The notes under the pieces are model-generated. The model made no database searches. It saw only the letters and a list, made by a program, of their open reading frames with translations, and was not told the origin of the DNA. A DNA stretch of 64,000 nucleotides from Sipunculus nudus (Eukaryota > Annelida > Sipuncula > Golfingiida > Sipunculidae): NCBI GenBank assembly GCA_026874595.1, contig CM049317.1, positions 43,238,401 to 43,302,400 on the forward strand, in the 5' to 3' direction. The position numbers and the translations under genes were made by a program. This document shows, one piece after another, positions 59,605-64,000 of this stretch. Numbering within the stretch: the stretch's first letter is position 1; each line of letters opens with the position of its first letter.

Positions 59605-60510
59605 TTCTGCATTGTTGAGTCTTGTATATTTCCATTCGTCATTTTGAAATCTCTAAGATAGGATTTTGGTGTTAGTTGCTTTATTGCTGTTGCTTTGGTA
59701 CCATGGTCCAAATTGTCTAGTAACCTCACTTCCAGTCAGTACATAAATGGCTGGCAGAACATAAATATAGGCTGGCCGACTCTTTCTGTTGGATCATGAA
59801 TGAGAAATCAATCGTTTTTGTCTCCAATTCTCCCTCTGAGCCACAGTTCATTAAGTCCACTCGATACAAACAAATGTGAAAAACACAATACAAGAACAAA
59901 CACATCTGTTTCACCAGAGAGAATTACGATTTGTATCAGCCAATTTCTTACCCCAAAGGAGGGCAAGAGGATTAATTCAGACATTTGCCTCTTCCTGATC
60001 AGAGACTTATTCAGGATGATGTGTGAGCGCTCCTTTCTTGACCGATTGTTTCTTAAGGGAAATATTATCCCCAATCTGCACTATTCTACTCAAGACAATG
60101 TGTACACTCAGGTATTTCTGAGTCAAATATTCCACTGGACATTTTCTGAGGAAGGCTTTAAGTTTAATTTTATTATTTGATGATGGAGAGAAACTGTCCA
60201 GATCCCTTAGTTGTTCAGTGTCCTGAGAAATGTTTCTAACAAGAACTGGAGTTTTTAATGTGCGCCTTTGTCTTTCATAGATACATTGATATAAGAGTCA
60301 AAAATGAAATCTATAGGTTGTGCAATATTACACATATCCGAGCACCAAGCCAATGAACTGTTCAAATATTTCCCCATAGGTGGGGTTACAATATGAATTT
60401 TATCATACGTATATGCCATGAAACCAACAACACAACTTGTTGGCATATGCGATCGTTCCACAATTAGACCAGTCATTTTTCTCGAGATTTTGTTCATGTT
60501 TGTTGTTCTT
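59605..60510. other. No recognised feature; one unconvincing open frame
   Basis: A 126-codon + frame (59800-60180, MRNQSFLSPILPLSHSSLSP...) is the longest here. It has no domain, splice support or homolog that I recognise, and an 88-codon frame overlaps it on the other strand. I do not call a gene. Confidence 0.4.
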
Positions 60511-61565
60511 TTAGCTCAACAGACTGTAAGTCATCTGAGCTATAGCGATCATCCTTTGTCCATCGTCCGTCCGGCCGGCCGTGAACAAAGCGAAAATTGT
60601 ACCCGTTAGATCTAGAAACGTTCAACTGAAAATCCAGGAAGGTCCTTAAAAACAAGAAATAATTTAGGTCACTGTAATTAATGTTTTACCGGCTATAGGA
60701 AAATAACATGATTTGTTCACCTTAAATGTCATATGGGCACATATAGTATCTGATAGGCCCAGAATCCTCTAACGCAACATCTTAGGAGCTTCTGGACAAA
60801 TCTCCAATGAAATCTTAAATTAATTCATAGTAACCTAAATTTATATTTTAAGTATAATTTGAGCAGTCAGACAAGGCACATATTATAGCCATTGGCCCTA
60901 GGATCTTCTGACATAACTCTCAGACATATCCTAGGCAATTCTCTTTGGAAACTTGAAACCAGGTCATAGTGACCTATATTCTGCAAGCTACGGGGCTAAA
61001 ACATGATCTTGAACACCCAGACAGTCTGCCTGGGTTTAAATGGTATCCGTAAGCCCTAGAATATTTTAATCTAACATCCAGGGAAATTCTGGGCAGAAAC
61101 CTGGAATAAGGTACTAAGAGAATTCTAATGTAACATCCAGAGAGGTTCTTGGAAAGTCTTTATTGAATCCTGAAATTAAGTCAATGTGACCTTAATGCTG
61201 TGAGCTTAAGGAAAAACATGATTTTAACACTGTGAAAGTCAGATTGGTACACATCATTACAGTTGAACCTAGAATCTTCTCACTTAAAATTCTAGGAGGT
61301 CCAGCCTTGATCTCCATCAACAAATGAAACCGGGTCATGGTGATCTATATTTTCTGAGCTACGAGCAGCAAACCTAATTTTTAGCACCCGGAAAGCCAGA
61401 CAGGGCATCAATCTTAACTGTTTGATATAGAAATGTCTTAGCTAATGTAAAGAGAGGTCATTGTAATGTTTTCTTGGACAAAAATAAAATCAATGGGACC
61501 TATGTTCTCCAAGATTCGTGAAAGAACATGATTTGAGCACACTATAAGTCAGATGTACATAAATT
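60511..61565 (+). mobile_element. Family A 5' end with diverged core, 3' missing
   Basis: It starts TTAGCTCAACAGACTGTAAG and GTCATCTGAGCTATAGCGAT, as in the copy at 18255. A core follows of roughly 75-150-base units ('ctagaatcttct..ctaacatccagggaggtcc..gtcatagtgacc'). The 3' hairpin is absent, cut near the right arm of the inverted repeat. Confidence 0.65.
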
Positions 61566-61569
61566 GTAG

Positions 61570-62280
61570 CTGTAATCACAGAAACTTTTATATTGGCAGC
61601 CATATTAAATATAACCATAACCAAAAACAATGGTCTTGAAAATAGTTTCAAGAATCCCGGACTTTGAAAACATCCGCAAAGATACCAAACTCCATAATAT
61701 CACCATAACTAAATACGGTATTGTCTAAGAGTTGGTTTCAGAAGATTCTTTGACCCTGAGAACAAGATACCAAAATCAATCCCCTACCTCTATTCCTTTG
61801 CATGTCATACATGATCATATGTACAATGACCATATTGGTGGCCATATTTGCAGCTATATTAAATATCATAATAACCAAATATAGTAGAGTCTTGAAAGTA
61901 ATTTCAATATAGACACTTGGATCCTATAAGCATCGGGTTAACACCAAGATCAACCTATTACCTTAATATCTAGGCTTGACATACGCGATTCAATGGTACG
62001 GCGGTCATATTGCCAGCCATATTTAATATCACATAACCAAATAAGGTATTGCCTTGGTAATGGTTTCAGAAGATTCTTTGACCCTGAAAACATAAATAAA
62101 AACACAAAAATCAATCCCCTACCTCAATTACTTTTCGAGTTATGTATGATTTGATGTTTCGGCGTCATCTTGGACGCCATCTTGAATTTCTTCCTTTCCA
62201 ACCTTGATCAGAAGTCAAAATTAGGTGATCTTTGATTGCGCACAGGAACTACCTCAGCCCCCAGTTTAGGATATGGTACA
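61570..62280. repeat. Right arm of the inverted repeat
   Basis: The reverse complement follows the order of 56158-57000: 'gggctgaggtagttcc', 'cacctaattttgacttc', 'ttcaagatggcgtccaagatg', then the 165-bp-type units. It is shorter than the left arm and diverged by substitutions and gaps. 62281-62725 shows nothing recognisable. Confidence 0.75.
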
Positions 62281-62729
62281 GCTTCCACAGAACCAGAACA
62301 TTATTTTCACCAACAAACAATATCTAGTCCTTGAACACTCGTAAGCCTTGCATTTGGCCTGTAAATATTGCCAGAAAGACTACAAATCCTTTTTACGGTG
62401 ACAGTATTTATTTATTTTATTAACAAATCAGAGAAAACAGGTCTGTAACTTTTTTTGAGATTTAAAACTGAATGTTTATTGCAAAACAGCTACAAGTCAC
62501 GTACAGAATAGGCTTCCGATGAGCTAATATACATGTAAGACTATATTGCACACAGCTTGGCAGAACTGAAGTCGTTTTTAGGTCTGCATAGTGTGTAATC
62601 TCAATGGTTACGACCCGCATAATTAGTGGGTGTACCTGTTGGCCATGAAGCGTTGTCAGAAATGACGAAAATATTTGCATCTTTATTAATGCGTTCCTCA
62701 GACATAGATGTCATGACACTCTGGCGCTA

Positions 62730-63215
62730 GTAATCTGGTCGTAATGCAAGAGGGTCGATATGACGTTAGTAAAATATTTAAACAAATTAGCTTCAGTAAA
62801 ACATTTTGCATGTTTATAACTCATATAGGAAGATCCAGCAAACTGGTTAATTTCAGCTTCCTGTAAATCAGCCAAAAAGTAATGAACCAAAACCATTTGA
62901 ACAAACTTGAATTATCAACATTTGAGGATAATTAATGTGCGAGCTTTAAGAATTTTAGCCCAGTGGTTTTTGAGAAGATCTTTGTAGCCACTGAGCTAAA
63001 ATGGGCTGTTATGGCATATGACTAAAATTAGCTTCCCATAACGCGGCCAAAAGTCACTAAGCACTAGTAAGCAGAGATCATTTGAACAAATTTCAGAAAG
63101 CACTACCCTAGGATCATATCTGTGCGATATTAAACAATTTGGCCACATGGTTTCAGGGAAGTTCTTGTAGCACTCAGTATGATACAGGCACTGATGCCCC
63201 CGTACAACAAAGGCC
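62730..63215 (-). mobile_element. Family B internal fragment, reversed
   Basis: The reverse complement matches 14780-15230: 'gggggcatcagtgcc', 'atcatactga', 'gatcctagggtagt', 'agctcagtggctacaaagatcttctc', 'gatgttgataattcaagtttgttc'. No termini are present. Confidence 0.75.
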
Positions 63216-63227
63216 AATCAGGGGCAA

Positions 63228-63490
63228 TAAATAAAACTCGGAAGTCGGAAGCCTTCGGAAGTCGGAAGCCGTTTTATTTTTTAATATAATTTAAAAAATA
63301 ACGAACAAATCGACAAGTTTTTGTGTTAAAACGGAAGATATAGACACCCTTTTTCATACCAGAAAGTTTCAAAGGTATATATTAACATATGTGACAATTA
63401 AAGCATAATTAATGCATCGGAAGCCTCTCGGAAGTCATCCTGAAGTGACAGATGATGCTCAAAATGAATAAAACTCGGAAGTCAAACCAC
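63228..63490. repeat. CGGAAGTC/CGGAAGCC short repeats
   Basis: 'aataaaactcggaagtc' occurs at about 63229 and 63467. At 63238-63272 'cggaagtcggaagcc' is repeated twice with a CTTCGG junction. 'cggaagcctctcggaagtc' lies at 63418-63437. Confidence 0.7.
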
Positions 63491-63539
63491 AGTATACCAA
63501 CCGACAATGACACAAAAAGGGTCTTGCATCAACCCAAAT

Positions 63540-64000
63540 ATTAATTTAGGTAATATTTATATATGTATTTGAATAAAATCAAAATGTATATAAATAACAA
63601 AATAATATATAAATTGATATTGAAATGTAAAACATGAATATAAAATACTATAATAACAAATAAAAAAACCCAGTATAATACAAAACAGATTTGTTTTGTT
63701 ATTATCTATTTTTTTTCATTGAACAAATACATACATGATGCAAAATATAAATACATAATAACAAATATATTAAAATGTATACACTATGTGTTAAATAACA
63801 TATATAGATGACGATATAATTATATATTCATTCAACAGCGATATAATTTGATATTAAATTATATTATATGATAAAATATCATATATTATAAAAGTACAAT
63901 ATAATCAATATTCCTAGATTAAGTAAGACAAAGTTATATAAGTCAATATAAATTAATATATGAAATTATTAAATTGTATATAATATGAGTATTTATATAT
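63540..64000. repeat. Very AT-rich tract at window end
   Basis: Almost pure A/T with many 'aatata' and 'tataata' runs. No gene or element ends were seen. Confidence 0.6.

Noticed and set aside
59800-60180. 126-codon + frame as a possible gene
   Set aside because: No recognisable domain, no promoter or splice evidence, and overlap with an 88-codon frame on the other strand.

Overview
This window is eukaryotic, AT-rich and almost wholly repeat-derived. It looks like a mollusc, most likely a marine bivalve. That is inferred from the style of the repeats (short elements with a hairpin at each end, a CCGT/CTGT-rich tract after the first hairpin and tandem core repeats) and from the mag/K02A2.6-like Ty3/Gypsy remnant. 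I cannot name the species. I see no bacterial genes, rRNA, tRNA or CRISPR.

Only one ordinary gene is supported, on the + strand. An exon at 3132-3226 joins in phase 0, across a 27.5-kb intron (3227-30693), to a terminal exon at 30694-30873 followed by AATAAA at 30934. If the ATG at 3161 is the start, the product is an 81-residue protein with a basic N-terminus lacking acidic residues and one membrane segment. The exon is open upstream of that ATG, so it may instead be the C-terminal tail of a longer protein.

Most of the rest is layered mobile DNA. I separate several non-autonomous families with one architecture: a 5' hairpin or 5' motif that is repeated inverted just inside the 3' end, a CCGT/CTGT-rich tract, tandem core repeats, then a short 3' hairpin ending in CTTGTTT or CTAGTTT. 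This is the structure known for Helentron-associated elements (HINEs). I call them A (5' AGCTCAGCTGA; 3' hairpin GACCCATGGGTC), B (5' GCGAACCTGTG; 3' AGGCCTGTAGGCCT), C (5' GTATCC-GCC; 3' GTAGTC/GACTAC then CTAG), D (GTATCCCCAGAC), E (GCTTGCCGGAA) and F (TAGTCGCCAG). Nested copies with intact paralogous empty sites show that A, B and C insert between two T residues. The best case is a B element inside a Ty3/Gypsy pol frame.

Layout: 0-3 kb, nested A and C. 3.1-3.2 kb, exon. 4.4-7.8 kb, a decayed Tigger/pogo-like transposon with a second TIR element inside it. 8.1-30.2 kb, A, B, C and D nests, including a 345-bp tandem array with a 691-bp higher-order period. 30.7-30.9 kb, last exon. 32.3-39.1 kb, A interrupted by B. 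39.4-47.1 kb, a broken Ty3/Gypsy retrotransposon with both LTR remnants, hit by A, B, C and a small TIR element. 47.6-51.1 kb, A copies in opposite orientation. 51.4-55.9 kb, lower-copy DNA with a tandem duplication marked by long G runs. 55.9-62.3 kb, an F element, then a 1-kb inverted-repeat pair enclosing an intact E element and an A 5' end. 62.7-64 kb, a reversed B fragment, CGGAAG repeats and very AT-rich sequence.

A 12-bp palindrome, GGTGGCGCCACC, recurs at least 16 times inside the core repeats of families B, C and D, with degenerate forms in A.
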